From contig JAZBRS010000075.1 in the NCBI GenBank assembly GCA_037176725.1, forward strand, positions 77,626,001-77,690,000: a DNA stretch of 64,000 nt, written 5' to 3'. Numbering within the stretch: position 1 is the first letter of the stretch; each line of letters starts with the position of its first letter. Under the pieces are notes generated by a model. That model was not told the DNA's origin. It saw only the letters and a list, made by a program, of their open reading frames with translations, and made no database searches. Below, piece after piece: positions 11,035 through 23,398 of the stretch. The DNA comes from Posidonia oceanica. Lineage: Eukaryota > Streptophyta > Magnoliopsida > Alismatales > Posidoniaceae. Made by a program: the position numbers and the translations under genes.

Positions 11035-12846
11035 TCAGTTAGATTTTAAAGCTGCATCACCAAGCCATTTATTTTCCGAAAAGAGAATATTCTTTTCGTT
11101 ACCAAGAGAGAACGAGGTAAGCATATTAACAAAAGGGAAACATTTTTTAAGCTCCTGCCACAAAGGGGATGCCCCAGATGAAGTTACATTGAGTAGTGAA
11201 CCGTAGCTATTATGGGACAAATATCTGGAATGAACAAGTGTGGGCCATCTAACCCTAGCCTTGTTCACCAACAAATGCCATAAGAGCTTACATTTTAGAG
11301 TTATACTAAAGTTCCTAAGATTAATAATGCCCAAGCCATCCTGATCTTTGCTGCGGCAAATGTTTTGCCACTTGGCTAAACGGAAACCAACTTGGTGGTT
11401 ATGCCAGCAGGTCTTCCAAAGGAAGCGCCTACGAATACGATCAATTTCAGCTTCCACCCTCTTGGGTAGGTGCAAAACAGATAAATAGTAAGTGGGAATG
11501 GCTGATAAGACTGAATTAAGCAGAGTCAAACACCCCCAATAGATAAATACTTGGCCTTCCAAGTCTCTAGCTTAGAGGTGATTTTATCAATCACAGGTGC
11601 CCAATTCCTAAATGTAGCTTTTTTGAAATTAAGAGGCAAACCCAAATATTTCACTAGAAGGGGTACAGCAGGGCATCCTAGAATAGATCAGAATCTGCTA
11701 ATTAATGACTCAGGGACATTGACATAGGGATGATTTATTGAAATTGATCTTTAACCCTGAATAGGCTTGAAAGCAACCGAGGATTCTTTTTAGATTAACA
11801 ATACAATCCTCAGATGGGACCATAAAGAGTAATGTGTCATCAGCATACTGGATATTTAAAATCTCGGTCCCATCATTAGGAAATTTGATGCCATTAAGTA
11901 GCCAATTTTGCTTTCCTAGAGCAAGCATTCTATTTAGGATGTGAGAGGCCACAATAAAGAGTAGTGGGGACAAAGGATCATCCTGTCTTAGCCCATTGGT
12001 AGCCCCAAAAAATCCTTTTGGAGAGCCATTGAGAAGAACTGAGAATTTGGCTGTAGTAATACACCCTTGAATCCATGTGATCCACTTATCACCACAACCC
12101 ATCCCCCTAAGAGAAGCCAGTAGAAAGTCCCAATTAACCTTATCAAAAGCCTTCTCAAAGTCTAACTTGAGCATGAGCCTAGGAGAGTGAGATGAATGCA
12201 GTAAGCGAAGAGTTTCCTAGGCAACCAGGAAACAATCTCCAATAGTGCAGTCAGGCAGAAAGGCACTCTGAGTATCATCAATAATAGAGTTAAGAATGAG
12301 ACATAGCCTATTGGCTAAGCATTTGGATATAATATTGTAGCTACTGTTGAGTAGACTGATGGGCCTAAAATCCTGAATTCTCATAGCCTTATATTTTTTA
12401 GGAATCAGGGTGATGAAGGTTTGGTTAATACTATGAAGAACATTTGTGTCATTAGTTTGAAAGAAAAGATCAAACATGGCAAACACAGCAGACCTAATGT
12501 CATCTCAAAAATGATGGTAAAAACATAACGGGAACTCATCAGGCCCAAGGGCCTTGTCAGGTGGGTGGGAGAAGACACTCCTCCTGATTTTATCAGGAGA
12601 AAAAGGGACTTCAAGGGTACTAGGATTAGGAATCTTATTAGGCAATAAGGCAGCCTAGTCAAAAGTAACCCTAATGATTGCTGGTGCATTAAAAAGACAA
12701 ATAAAGTATTTTTCTATGAAATTGCTAATGACAGTAGGAGAATCAGTGAGAACCTCATCCACCAGAAGGGTGGATATAGTGTTACATCTTCTCCTAGCAT
12801 TAACTACTTTGTGGAAGAAAGCAGTGTTCAGGTCACCTTCCCTCAA
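11035..12846 (-). pseudogene. LINE reverse transcriptase, broken
   Basis: Fragments in order on the minus strand: WLREGDLNTAFFHK (12846), PISLLNSSYNIISKCLANRL (near 12370), LDFEKAFDKVNWDFLL (12174), GLRQDDPLSPLLF, and the catalytic YADDTLLF near 11830. They continue with the thumb region (SAIPTYYLSVLHLPK, FLWKTCW...GLGIINL) to 11035. YADD is intact, but the frame has stops or shifts between 11562 and 11710, near 12200 and near 12650. It would have copied LINE RNA at a nicked target. Confidence 0.88.
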
Positions 12847-13107
12847 CCATTGAATCCTAGAATGCTATCTCCAGTAGACCTCCTATTTTAATAGAATCTT
12901 ATAGTGCTTAGATCTAAGCTCCTGCTTCCTAGTCCAGTCTTCACTAGAAAGAGGCCGAGATTCAGCCTGAACATCATAATTCTGAATACGATTTTCAATG
13001 GCCACCAGTCTGATAAGGTGGTCATCCTTGTGATCCAATAGCCAGCCTTTAACAATAGACTTAACTGCCTTCAGCAGATAAGAAAGTTGGCAACTGCATT
13101 ATCATTG

Positions 13108-16100
13108 TGTAGTAATTCTGAAATTCTGATCGTCCATGCACGATACCAAAGCTCGCGTACACCGATCAAAATAGGCTCACTATATGCGGCAGGATCCGAG
13201 GGAAGAAACTTGACTCGGAAATGCTGGCAAAAGAAGAAAAAGAAATGATAAGACAAATCGGAGTCGCCACCAGGTCTATTAAATTGGGAGACAGGGAAAA
13301 CCAAGGGTAGTGCATGAAAAGATATGCCAAACCGGATGCAAAGAGATGCGATGCAACACAATGCGATGCTATGCTATGCCATGCTATGACTCGTGCCTAG
13401 GATGAAGGAAAGGTCATTGCAGGCCAAGAGAAAGGGCAAGGACTCCTGTTACGCACGAGGAAGGTGTTAGGCACCCCCGATACGTCTGAGAGTCGGTCTT
13501 TCTTAGGCAATCTGGCTCGCTAATGCAGGAAGATGCTTGCCTAATGCCTAAATGCATTAAATGTCTGATTGCTATGCATGGGAAATAAACATGCTATCTA
13601 TGTGCTCAGCAACGTTGCTAGTGTTCCGAACCGGGCGAACCCTGCTCCGTGAGAACTCCTAGGCAGTAAGCATCATAGCCCTAATGCAAATGCAGACGAT
13701 AAAACAAAACTACGGGGAAAACCAGGCAATGCAAACGACATGCAAGGGATAAACCAAGGCAGGCGTGGAAAACGGTGCGAGTGCGGAAAACGATGCGAAA
13801 GCGCGGAAAACGATGCAGAGGCGCGGAAAACAATGCAAAGAAGGTGCAAAACCAAAACAAGGGTCAGGTAGCATGCATGGGGGTAGCAGTAGGCATAAGA
13901 AGCGATCAAACACGGAAAATGGCGAATGAAACCAAATCGGCGTTTTAAAATAGGTTCAACCAAACTGCAAGCGTTGGACGTTGGCAACTCCGACGTCCAA
14001 CATTGGACGCTGGCATTGCTGGCGTCCAACACCTGCTGGAGGTAGACAGCATGCAATTTTTCAAAAAGGATGCATTCTAGCTATATGAATGCAATGCAGA
14101 TGCAGAAAAACAGCAGAATAGGTGCATGACATGCAGAGCAAACATGACAACAAAACAGAAGCAGATTCAGAGCAATAGGCAAGCAAGGGTCAGCAATTAA
14201 AACAAGCAGGGCGTTGGACACCCGAGGGCATGGCGTCCAACGTTAGACGCCAGAGTGGCTGGCGTCCAACACAGGCCAGAAGATAGCAAAACAAACAAGC
14301 ATATAGATGATAAATAAAATATTGAAGCCTGCATTTAGACTACTGAAAGCAAGCATAAGCTAGACATTCAAGCATAGGATATGGGAACATCCAAGAAAAA
14401 CAACATCTGCAATGCGTGCCAGGCATAAAGCTCAACCAGAGCGTTGGACGCGAGCTGAACCAGCGTCCAACGTTGGATGCCAGGAACAGCAGCGTACAAC
14501 GCACTGGAAGGCACAAACCAATCAAAAACTTGCATGAAACTTAGCATATGATCTATAAGAGCTGAGGAGCAACTGCTATGAAGGCTAAGCAAGCAAGTAA
14601 ACACAGAAATCATGCAAACATACAGATCAGAGCATCATGCAAAACATTTAAAACCAAAGCAAATGAACAGCGATGTTAGACGTTGGTGACAGCAGCGTCC
14701 AACGTAGGATGCTGAAGCCCCCGGCGTCCAACGCATGCAGAATGCAAACCCACCTGCAAAAGGGGGAGCTCAGCTTTAAACCCCACTTAACATGCATACA
14801 AGCTACTGATGACATGCCAGATCAAGAAATAACATCCATACCAAGCATATAATCCAAGGAAAGCAAGTGAGAAAGAGCATGCATAGGAGTAAAGGATAAA
14901 AAAACTAAGAAAAATAGCATGCAACTTGATAGGAGATTAGAAAGCCTAAACATGGTTGCCATAGGGGCCAGGCATCACTAAACATGCATGGATCATGTAT
15001 AGATATCAAAAAGAGGCAAGATGCAAGCATGGCAGCAAATATGAACTAGCAGGCATGTTGGACGCTAGATGAACCAGCGTCCAACGTTGGACGCGGCTCA
15101 CCCAAGCGTCCAATGCAGGCAGACAACAGAGTGACTAGAACATGCAAAATGATCCAAGACAAGATTCAAACAAGAAAGTAGGCATGGCATAGCATCTGAA
15201 AACATGTAAAGAAAGCATGCAGCAGAGATTCATAAAAGGCAAGCAACAACAAGGCATGGCAAGCTTCAAAGCAAAGCAAAGGCAGAGCAGGGTGTTGGAC
15301 GCTGGCTACTGCCGCGTCCAACGTTGGACGCACCAGCCTGGGCATCCAACAAACTGATGATCCTCCTGGCCAAGAACGGCGGCTAAATTTATCCAAAACC
15401 CCAAACAAACTAGCTAATAAGCAAGGATAATTGACAACAAGCATGGTGGTATGCTTGGTGCCAAGATTAGGCGGATGGATTGCTCCACCCACCTCCTCCT
15501 CCTTGCGGCCAGAAAGCCAAGGCGAGGAGGGGTGTGTGCTGTGCAAGAAGGCATGGAAAGCATCTAGAAACACTCAAACACTCATGCATGAGCTACTGGG
15601 ATTGAAAACTAACCTTGCCGCGGCTTGAGGAGGCTGTTTGCGTTCTTCGTCGGCGTTGCGGAAGTTGGCGGCAGGCAGACTCCGGTGAGGTCGCTTGGCT
15701 TGCTGGGAGCACGGGAGAGGGCGCCGAAGGGTCCGGAGTGAAGGTGGGTATTTGGTCTTCGCTCTGATGGTGGTGAATTGGCGAGGGAATTCCTGTGGTG
15801 GTCTGTGCGTTGTGGTGAAGATGGCTGTTTGGCATGGTTTTGGTGTTGGGTTGCATGGGTTTGGGTGCAAGGCAGCGATTGCAGAGGCGATTGGCAGGCT
15901 TGGGCAGAGGTGTGGTAGGGTTGCTGGGTGTGCTGAGGCCACGAGAGTTGGCAGGAGGGGGCGTGGGACTTGTCAGAAGGCCGGCGAAGGTGCTGGTGGT
16001 GGCAGGCGGCCGTAGAGAGAAGAAGAGAGAGCGGGAAACAGGCTGGGGAGGAAGAGATGGCTAGTAAGTGCACTTACTCGGCCTTGGCAGCTAGTGGGTG

Positions 16101-16477
16101 GCCTGGAGTGCAAGAGGGAATGGGTGGTAAGTGCGGAGGGGCAGTTGAGTGGACGGGAGGTGAGCCGAAGGTGGCGGAGCAGCCGCTGCTGCACCCGAGT
16201 CGTTGGACGCTAGTGCAGAAGGCGTCCAACGTTGGACGCTGCCCGTGCAGCATACAACACGCCTAGGAGGCAAAAGGCTGAAATGGGCTTGGGCTTGGGC
16301 TTAAAAAGGGTTTAAAAATGTGTATAGGGCTTGGGTTAGGGTTTTGGGATTTAGGTGAGGTTTTAGGTTTGGTTTTGGATAGAAATGGGTTAGTCTGAAA
16401 AGAGTACCATCCCAGAGTCCAAGCAAGCTTGCAAGAGAAATCACCAACTTCTAGGCTGTCAGAATGGGGTGTCTACA
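13108..16477 (-). mobile_element. 3' LTR of a truncated Ogre-like element, LTR B
   Basis: On the minus strand the 3370-bp LTR starts TGTAGACACC (16468-16477) and ends AATTACTACA (13108-13117). A purine-rich tract (GGGAGGGGCATC) lies immediately outside its 5' end, which makes it the 3' LTR. It is inserted in the LINE; the adjacent 5 bp CATTG (13103-13107) should be the target duplication, but the partner is not in the window. It holds the GGGTGCCTAACACC / ACAGGAGTCCTTGCCC block near 13430-13490. Related copies occur at 55437-56198 and 62752-63627. Confidence 0.85.
13973..16259. repeat. Periodic GTTGGACGC double-hairpin modules in LTR B
   Basis: Modules begin near 13973, 14213, 14441, 14673, 15057, 15293 and 16200; the first four and the pair 15057/15293 are 228-240 bp apart. 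Each has two back-to-back inverted repeats with arms GTTGGACGC and GCGTCCAAC around 10-16-nt spacers. The spacers vary freely while the arms are kept or change in a paired way, for example GTTGGACGT with ACGTCCAAC at 13975-14000. Confidence 0.82.
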
Positions 16478-17972
16478 GATGCCCCTCCCTGAGCGAGGTC
16501 AAGTGTAGCAAGACCGCTGCTCAGGGTAGACAAGACACCCTACCTGACGCCAGCAGGAGCGCAAGTTACTGTTGGCGTGAGTCACTTATCCGGTGGATGC
16601 ATCGGAAATCGTGACTCGATGCCACAATGCAAATGCAGATGCAATGCATGCTAATGCAAAAGTTAGTGCAGATGTTAAGTTAGTGCAGATGCTAATGTAG
16701 AACTGGCATGCGATGCAAATGCTGATGTTGAACCAATATGAACTAGTGCGCGTGCTGTGCATGAGGAGATGCTATGCTGATGCATGGTGAGTGCTGGTGC
16801 TAATGCTGATGGTGTGGGTGCTTTCTATGCTTGTGAGTGCTAATGCTTGATGCTGTGAGTGCTAGTGCTAATGCTGTGAGTGCCGGTGCTGCGAATGCAG
16901 CCATCGAACGGGGAATGCTAGGGCAGTGCAGTGTGATGCATACTGAAGTGAGGAGAAGCAGAAGGTTCTACGATGCAACGCGACAAGTTGGCTGCTTGTC
17001 CAAACTTGTGCAACAGCGGCTCCGGAAGGACTAACGCACTTGCCGCTCGGGCAGGTTGGCTGCTAGTCCGGGGGAGACCAAAGGTCCTTGTTCGTTCGGG
17101 ACAAGTGAAACAAGCAGGAGCTCGCGAGGCTGCGAGAAGGAGAAAATGCTTGCCTCCAGCCGAGGCAGCAAACAGGCAGAAGAGGCAGAAGGGGCAATGC
17201 AATGCAGGAAGGTGAATGCAAATGCAAATGAATGCGAACACTAGAATGCTGTGCTAATGCAAATGGTATGCCTACGCTAATGCTTACTGCGCTGTGCTCC
17301 TCTGGGGGAAAGCGGGATAGTGCATGCACGCAGAAAAGTGGAAATGCAATGCAATGCTGTCGCTGGCCAATGCAAGTAGGTCAAGCGACGGGGGTGCCAT
17401 TCGCAAAGCTCGACGGTAGACGAAGGGCAATGCAAGCGCATGGAGTAAAGCTGAAAGTAAATATGCTAAAAGTAAAGCAGGGGATGTGCATGCAATGGCG
17501 GGTACGAAATGCCCAGGAAAGCGGAATGCGGAAGTTGGTGTAAGGACCACAGAGGAGTGGCAGCGCAATAAGGGTATAATGCATGAGATGTTATGCAGTG
17601 GGATGCAGGATATGCAGCGGAACGCCGGGCACGCGGAACTGAGAAAGCGATCCTGGGCCGCGTACTATTGCGAGCATCATCCCAAGCCAGAAATGCTATA
17701 GAAAGAAGCTTGCGAGCGACGAGGATGATGCCTTAGGTAATACGTGAACTTGGGGTTCAGATCCTAAGCGCGCGATGTCTGTGTAATGATGAAATGCAGT
17801 ACTAGGACTGACTCTACAAGGCATACAAAGAAGCTATATGATGCTATGCAATGCGAAGGCTGTGAAATGCAGTGTACAAACAGTGGAACGCCGGGCACGC
17901 GAAACTGGGAAAACGAACCTGGTTGCGCGATGTCCGGGTGATGATGAAATGCTAATGCCATGCAACAAAATG
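16478..17972 (-). mobile_element. Internal 3' region of the LTR B element, with polypurine tract
   Basis: Non-coding. Next to the LTR is the polypurine tract (minus strand, GGGAGGGGCATC at 16478-16489). 16620-16910 is low-complexity, built of GATGCTAATGC-type words. A ~260-bp partial duplication is visible: GGAACGCCGGGCACGCG occurs near 17620 and near 17884. The end (about 17810-17972) is repeated in inverted orientation at 62581-62751. The region is cut at about 17972 by the truncated LTR C2. Open frames here (16837-17570) follow the low-complexity words and look non-coding. Confidence 0.7.
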
Positions 17973-20399
17973 CCATGATTTTCTAATCTTTAATTTCTTT
18001 CCTCCCCTCTCTTTCTTTCCTTCTTTCTCCCTTTCTTTTCTTCTTCCTCTCCTTTTCCTTTTCCTTTCTTCCACATTAAACCTTTAAAACCCTAATTAAA
18101 AAAGGAAAACATAAGGAGAAACAAATCAAAACCCTAAAAAGAAATAAGTAAAAAACTTGGACAAACAATTAAAAGAAAAGTCCAGCTAAAAGCAACTGAA
18201 AACTAAGAATGCAATCCAAAAAATATATAAAACGAACAAGAGGAAAATGCTATTAAAAAACAAACAAAAGAAAAATATAATCCAAACAAACAGAAAGAAA
18301 GAACCCTATTAAAAATAACAACAATAAAAAACAAATCCTAGGAAAGAAGAAACAATAAAAAAAACCTAGGATGAGTAATTAAGAATCAATAGCAAACAAA
18401 TCTAAAGAAACAATTAAAAACACAAACTCAAAACAATTTAAAAGGCTTAATTAAAAAGGAAAAAGAGGAAAAACTTGATAAGTAAAAACTTAACTTAAAA
18501 ATAATTAAAAAAACTTAGCAAACATTTAAAACAAACTTAAAAAAAAAACAATTTAAAGAAAACTTAAGAAAAATCATAAAAACTTAAACAAAACTAAAAC
18601 CCCTCTTAACCCTAATTTAAAAAATTAATTAATTAAAAAACAATCCTTCAAACCCTAATTAAAAATCTTAACCTAAAAACAATTACTCTAAAATATGTCC
18701 AAATCCTTTTTTATTTTATTCCAATCTTTCTTCTTTTTCTCTCTCCCAATCTCCCTTCTTTTGTTTCTTCTTTTTCTTTTCTTTTATTTTAGTCTGGCCC
18801 GGCCCACTCCATCCTTCTCCCCTTCTTTCTTTCTTTTCTTTTTTCCTTTCTTTTTCCCGCAGATCCAGCCCAGCCCACCCGATCCTCCTCCTTCCCTTCC
18901 TTCCCTTCTGCTTCTTCTTCCTTCTTCTTCTCTCCCGCGAGCGCCAGCACCAGTCTTCCCCCTCGTTTTCAAATCCGAATTTCCCCATCCATTAGCATCA
19001 GCCAGCTGCCATCCCTCTGCTCTCACACCCTCTCTCAGCCTTCCCATCCTTGGCCGCATCTTCCGCGACGGCATTTACTCGCGCGTCGCCTCGCCGGTCT
19101 GCCCTCCTATCAGCTGCAGTCTCCCCACGTCCGTGGATTTGAATCCACCGCTCGCGCCAGTCGCTCCAGCTCCTCCTGATAAAACCAAGTCACTCCTCCT
19201 CCTTCTTCACCTTTGCCAATTGAGAGAACCAGAGAGAGAGCGTGAAAACCAGCAATCTCCTCCCTCCCTCTTCCTTTGAAAATCCCAGCATCTTCCTTCT
19301 CCCAGCATCAGACCCATCTCCACCTCCAAAAACTCCTGCATCTTCCTCCCCAAACCACACCCGATCATCCAGCATCCACTTTCCCTCCTTCCACGCCTAG
19401 CCTCGACCCAAATTCCACCCCAAACACCCGAGCATCCACTCATCAGAACCCAACTCCCTTCCACCTCCAAATTCCCCGCACCACAGACCTTCAAACTCTC
19501 CCAAAATCCTCCCCAGAACTCATCGAAGCACCACCTTCCCAGACCACCTGATATCTCACCCAAACACCCACCACAGCCCGAACGCTCGACAGCAAACACC
19601 TGCACCCATCTTTTGTCCAGAATCGACCCATCTCTCCACCACCCAGCACAGCCTCCCTCAGCCCAATTCGTAGCCTCCCTCACCATCACCAGGTCTCCAG
19701 CAACTCACCGGAAGCTTCCACCTAGCCCAGGGAGCAACAGCTCACCACCCCCACCTCTGGCTGAACCAACAGCATCCATTTTTGCATTTTCTTCCCTCCG
19801 GCCCGTAAGCTTGCGCCCATGCTGTCTCAGAGCTCCAGAGCATCGCCAGGAGACGATCTAGATCGTCGCGTGCCGCCGAGAGCACCTGCAGCAGCTGCAC
19901 CGTCACCGCCGACCTTTGCTCAGCCCACCGACGTCGGGGGAGCAATCTAGCCATGGAAACAGGTACTTCTCTTCCCCTTTAGGCTAGTCTCCTTCCCCTC
20001 TTGCTTCCCAGCCCATTAGAAGTAGGTTCCGCCCCCTGCCGCACTGAGTCGTCGCCGCCGCTGACCTTTCTTCTCCGGCGAGTCCTCTGTGCGCAACCTC
20101 GCTTCGGACGTCCGCCTGCTTCGCCGTCGATGCTCCAAGCACCGTGGAGGTTCCAGGAACCTCACTTTGTCCTCTGTTTCCGCCGGGAGCGCCCGTAGCC
20201 TCCAGTCCGACTCCAGCTCCTCCTGCAGAGCTCCATCGCCTCCTCTGACGCACTCTAGCCTCCGTCATGCCTCGCCGACCAGCCTCCGGCCTCCGGGGAC
20301 GTCTACCGCAGCTCGCTGACCCTCTAGTGCCGTCGGATCGTGCCCTCTTCTCCGGCACTGACCCTGCAACTCTCCTTTCAATTATTTTAATGCAGTACG

Positions 20400-21450
20400 T
20401 TTGCTTTCGTTTTATTTTTCTGTTAACTTAGAAATTTTACCATCATATTGCATTTCTGCCTTGTAGTTTTATTTATTTGCTCTCCAGTCCAGCCACAGTT
20501 TAAGTTTGATTTAATTCTGAATAAAAACTATATAAAATTGCATGAAAAATATGTAGTTTCTTTTATTCGCATGTCAGTCCTGCTGTAGTTTAAAAAATTT
20601 CTGATATCATTTATTTTTGGCCCAGCTATTTATTTTTATTGCAACTTGGTCCTCTGCAGTTCACAGCTTTTTAGTTTTATTTAGTTTTAGCCCTGTTATT
20701 TATTTTTATTGCATGTGGATCCTACTGTAGTTCAAAATACTTTTCTGTATCTTAGTTTTTAGTCCAGCTGTTTATTTATTTTGCATCTAAGTCCTCCTGT
20801 TGATAAATGTCATTTAAATGCCTGCTTTTACCTTATTACATTGCTTTTAAGTCCTTCTGTTTATTTTATTTGCAAATCAGTCCTCTGTCCAGTTAAATTC
20901 ATTTAATTTCATATTTTACCATATTGCATTGCACTGTTATCCTATTTTATTTTATTATTGCTTTTTAGTCCTCTGCATGTTAGAAAAATCATTTAATTGC
21001 ATTTTTTCCATATTAAATTACATTTTAGCCCTTGCATGTTGTTAAATTGCATTTTAGTCCTCTACATGCATGCACAGCATTCATTTAATTGCATTTTTCC
21101 ATATTGCATTGCATTTCAGACCCTGCATTTCTTTGCATTTGCATTTAGGTCCTTAGTCCATTCAGATTTCATTTAATCCCTTTTAAAACCTTATTGCATT
21201 ATTAAAAAACCCAGAAACTTGTTTTTATTGCATCCAGACCCCCAGGTTTTCAAAAACATTGCATTTAGGTTCCTAGGTTTCCAAAATCATTGCATTTAGG
21301 TCCCTAGTTTTGCATTTAGTTGCATATAGGTCCCTAACTTTTCAAAATCTTTGCATATAGGTCTCTAACTTTTCAAAACCATCACATTTAGGTCCTTTTC
21401 TTACATTTTTGCATGCATTGCACTTATACCTCATTGCACTTAGCATTTTA
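20400..21450. repeat. Degenerate short tandem repeats in LTR C2
   Basis: Repeated variants of TTGCATTTTAGTCCT, then TTGCATTTAGGTCCCTA, spaced about 40-70 bp. The counterpart in the solo LTR is at about 39130-40060, in reverse complement. Confidence 0.65.
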
Positions 21451-22154
21451 GCACACTTTTAAGCACTTTTAGCTCCTATGTATGTGGGAGGACCTGTTCT
21501 GCACACCCCTAGGACCTTTTTACATTTAGATCCCTTCTCCTCCCCTGGTTCTTGGGTCTTCTGATCTTGAGGCCTGTGCAATGCCCGATTGGACCGCCGG
21601 ATCTTCGCAACCAAGTTACCTGGACCACTCTGGTGGAGCAGACCTCCATGCTGACCAAGTTTACCTCTGATCAGGCCTCAGATCTCCAAGGTAAGTCCTT
21701 TTGAACTCCGGCATAATACTTTGTTGCATATCATTTGCATTGTATGCATTGTTTTCGCCCCGCGTTTTCCATGCATATAGATTAGGCCTCCCCTCTTGCC
21801 TATCCACTCTACTCCCTCTTGTCGCGTACTCTTAGTGTTTTGGGTTAAGTTCTCCTTGGATTCACTACTGATGCGACCTTCTTCCCCTTTTTCCACGATC
21901 CGGTTGCATTGCGAGCTTTTGGCAGCGTGCGAGACACATCGTGGGACGGTTTAGTGGGAAACAGTCACAGGATAGTGGTGATCCCTCTGCTTGCTCTCTT
22001 TTCCCCTTGTAGGTCTTCACACCTGCATTGTGTGGTCCTTAAGTTGTGTTTGTTTTCACACTTACACCGCTTGCCTCTCCTTACTTGTTTTACTCTTCCC
22101 CTTTGCATGTTTTTACATCTGCATTGCATGGCTTTTACGATGTTTTCCTTTGCT

Positions 22155-22385
22155 CTTGCACCGTTTTGCGTGCCCACTTTGTTTCTTGCACTGTTTTGCA
22201 TGCCTGCTTTATTTCTTGCACTGTTTTGCGTGCCTGCTTTATTTTTGTACCGTTTTGCGTGTCCGCTTTGTTTCTTGCACCGTTTTACGTGCCCGTCTTG
22301 TTTCTTGCACCGTTTTGCGTGTCTGCTTTGTTTCTTACACTGTTTTGCGTGCCGACTTTCGTTTTTCGCACCGTTTTACGTGTTT
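22155..22385. repeat. ~31-bp minisatellite in LTR C2, 8 units
   Basis: Eight occurrences of variants of CACCGTTTTGCGTGC with a TTTCTTG spacer. The same array in the solo LTR has about 14 units. Confidence 0.8.
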
Positions 22386-23079
22386 GACGTTGTTTCCTTT
22401 TGCATGTCGCCTGCATTGCTTGGTTTTACCGTTGTTTTGTTTTATCACCTGCATTTGCATTTAGGGCAGTGATGCTTCTTGCCTGGAGTTCTCACGAACC
22501 AGGGTTCGCCCGGTTCGGAACACAGATAGTGTTACTGAGCGCTTAGATTGCACGTTTAATTCCTTGCCCGCATTTCATCACTTAGAGCACACCTATGAGC
22601 ATCTAATTAGGCATTCATGGCACTTAGGGATTCAAAGTATGCATTTCCCTACGTATGCGAGCGTAAGCCTAGAAAGACCGATTCTCGGGCGTGTCGGGGG
22701 TGCCTAACACCTTCTCCGCACGTAACAGGAGTCCTTGCCCTTTCTCTTGGCCCGTAATGACCATATTGCCCTTATCTTAGGCATGAGTCACACCATTTGC
22801 ATCTCATTGCGTCTCATTTCATTTGCATTGCATCTTTTGCTTGGTTTTGTGTGTTTATTTACGCATTTCTCCGGTTTTCCTTGTCTCCCGACTTAATAGA
22901 CACGGTGGCGACTCTGATTTGTCTTATCTTCTTCTTTTCTTTCCTTTTTTTCCTTTTTTAAGTGTTTTCGAGTCAAGTCTTCCTTCTCAGACACAGTCGC
23001 TAATAGTGAACCTGATTCTGATCGGTGCATGCGAGCTTTGGCAGTGTGCATAGACGATCTGAACACTGGAATTACTACA

Positions 23080-23398
23080 GTGGCGACTCTGCTGGGGATA
23101 CTAGGCTCCGGCTTTCGCTTTTGGCTTTTCACTCGTTTGTTTTTGCATCTTTGCTTGCCTTTGTGTCTTTGTTTGCCTTATGCCCTTTGCCTTGCTTTTG
23201 CTTGCTTGCTTGCCTGTCTGTTTTGTCCAGCGAAGTCGACAGTGGCGACTCTGCTGGGGATACTAGACTCCGGCTTTTGCTTTTGACTTTTGCTTGCTTG
23301 CATTTTGCGTCTTTGTCTGCCTCTGTGTTTTGTTTGCCTATTTGCTTGCTCCTCTGTGCCAACTCCTAGCGAGTCGCATTGTAGCAACTCTGCTTAGG
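23080..23398 (+). repeat. Tandemly repeated primer-site segment, three copies
   Basis: The sequence around the primer site recurs. A perfect second TGGCGACTCTGCTGGGGA is at 23243-23260, again followed by TACTAG.CTCCGGCTTT. A decayed third, GTAGCAACTCTGCTTAGG, is at 23381-23398. Spacings are about 162 and 138 bp. Confidence 0.8.
23081..23098 (+). promoter_or_regulatory. Primer binding site (tRNA-Arg type)
   Basis: TGGCGACTCTGCTGGGGA, one base after the LTR end, is the classic Ogre primer-site sequence, complementary to the 3' end of a tRNA-Arg. It marks LTR C2 as a 5' LTR. Confidence 0.85.

Larger units (their letters stand above)
9836..13107 (-). mobile_element. LINE (L1-type non-LTR retrotransposon), truncated at its 5' side
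   Basis: Read on the minus strand, the block encodes reverse transcriptase followed by a zf-RVT domain and ends at an 11-nt poly-A tract (T11 at 9836-9846 on the plus strand). This is the expected 3' end of a LINE. Its 5' part is cut at 13107/13108 by the terminus of LTR B; the missing endonuclease half should lie beyond that inserted element. The reading frame is broken by several stops and shifts. Confidence 0.88.
17973..23079 (+). mobile_element. 5' LTR of a giant-LTR Ogre-like element, truncated (LTR C2)
   Basis: Same family as the solo LTR at 37302-43259 but in the opposite orientation, and lacking roughly the first 600 bp. It ends GGAATTACTACA at 23079, directly before the primer site. 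In order: pyrimidine- and A-rich stretches, a TC-rich and then GC-rich segment (18700-20360), degenerate repeats built on GCATTTAGGTCC/TTTAGTCC (20400-21450), a ~31-bp minisatellite (about 22155-22385), and the GGGTGCCTAACACC / ACAGGAGTCCTTGCCC block (22690-22745). No conserved protein is encoded; the 194-codon ORF at 18695 is a translation of the TC-rich tract. Confidence 0.82.

Noticed and set aside
18695..19279. A 194-codon ORF, proline/leucine-rich, as a gene in LTR C2
   Set aside because: It follows a TC-rich tract; the solo LTR equivalent (41264-41806) is open on the minus strand (the LTR's own sense) but with a different low-complexity reading and no conserved motif.
21909..22472. Cys/Phe-rich ORFs around 22 kb and 38 kb as secreted proteins
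   Set aside because: They are read through the ~31-bp minisatellite, are open in several frames, and change with unit number.
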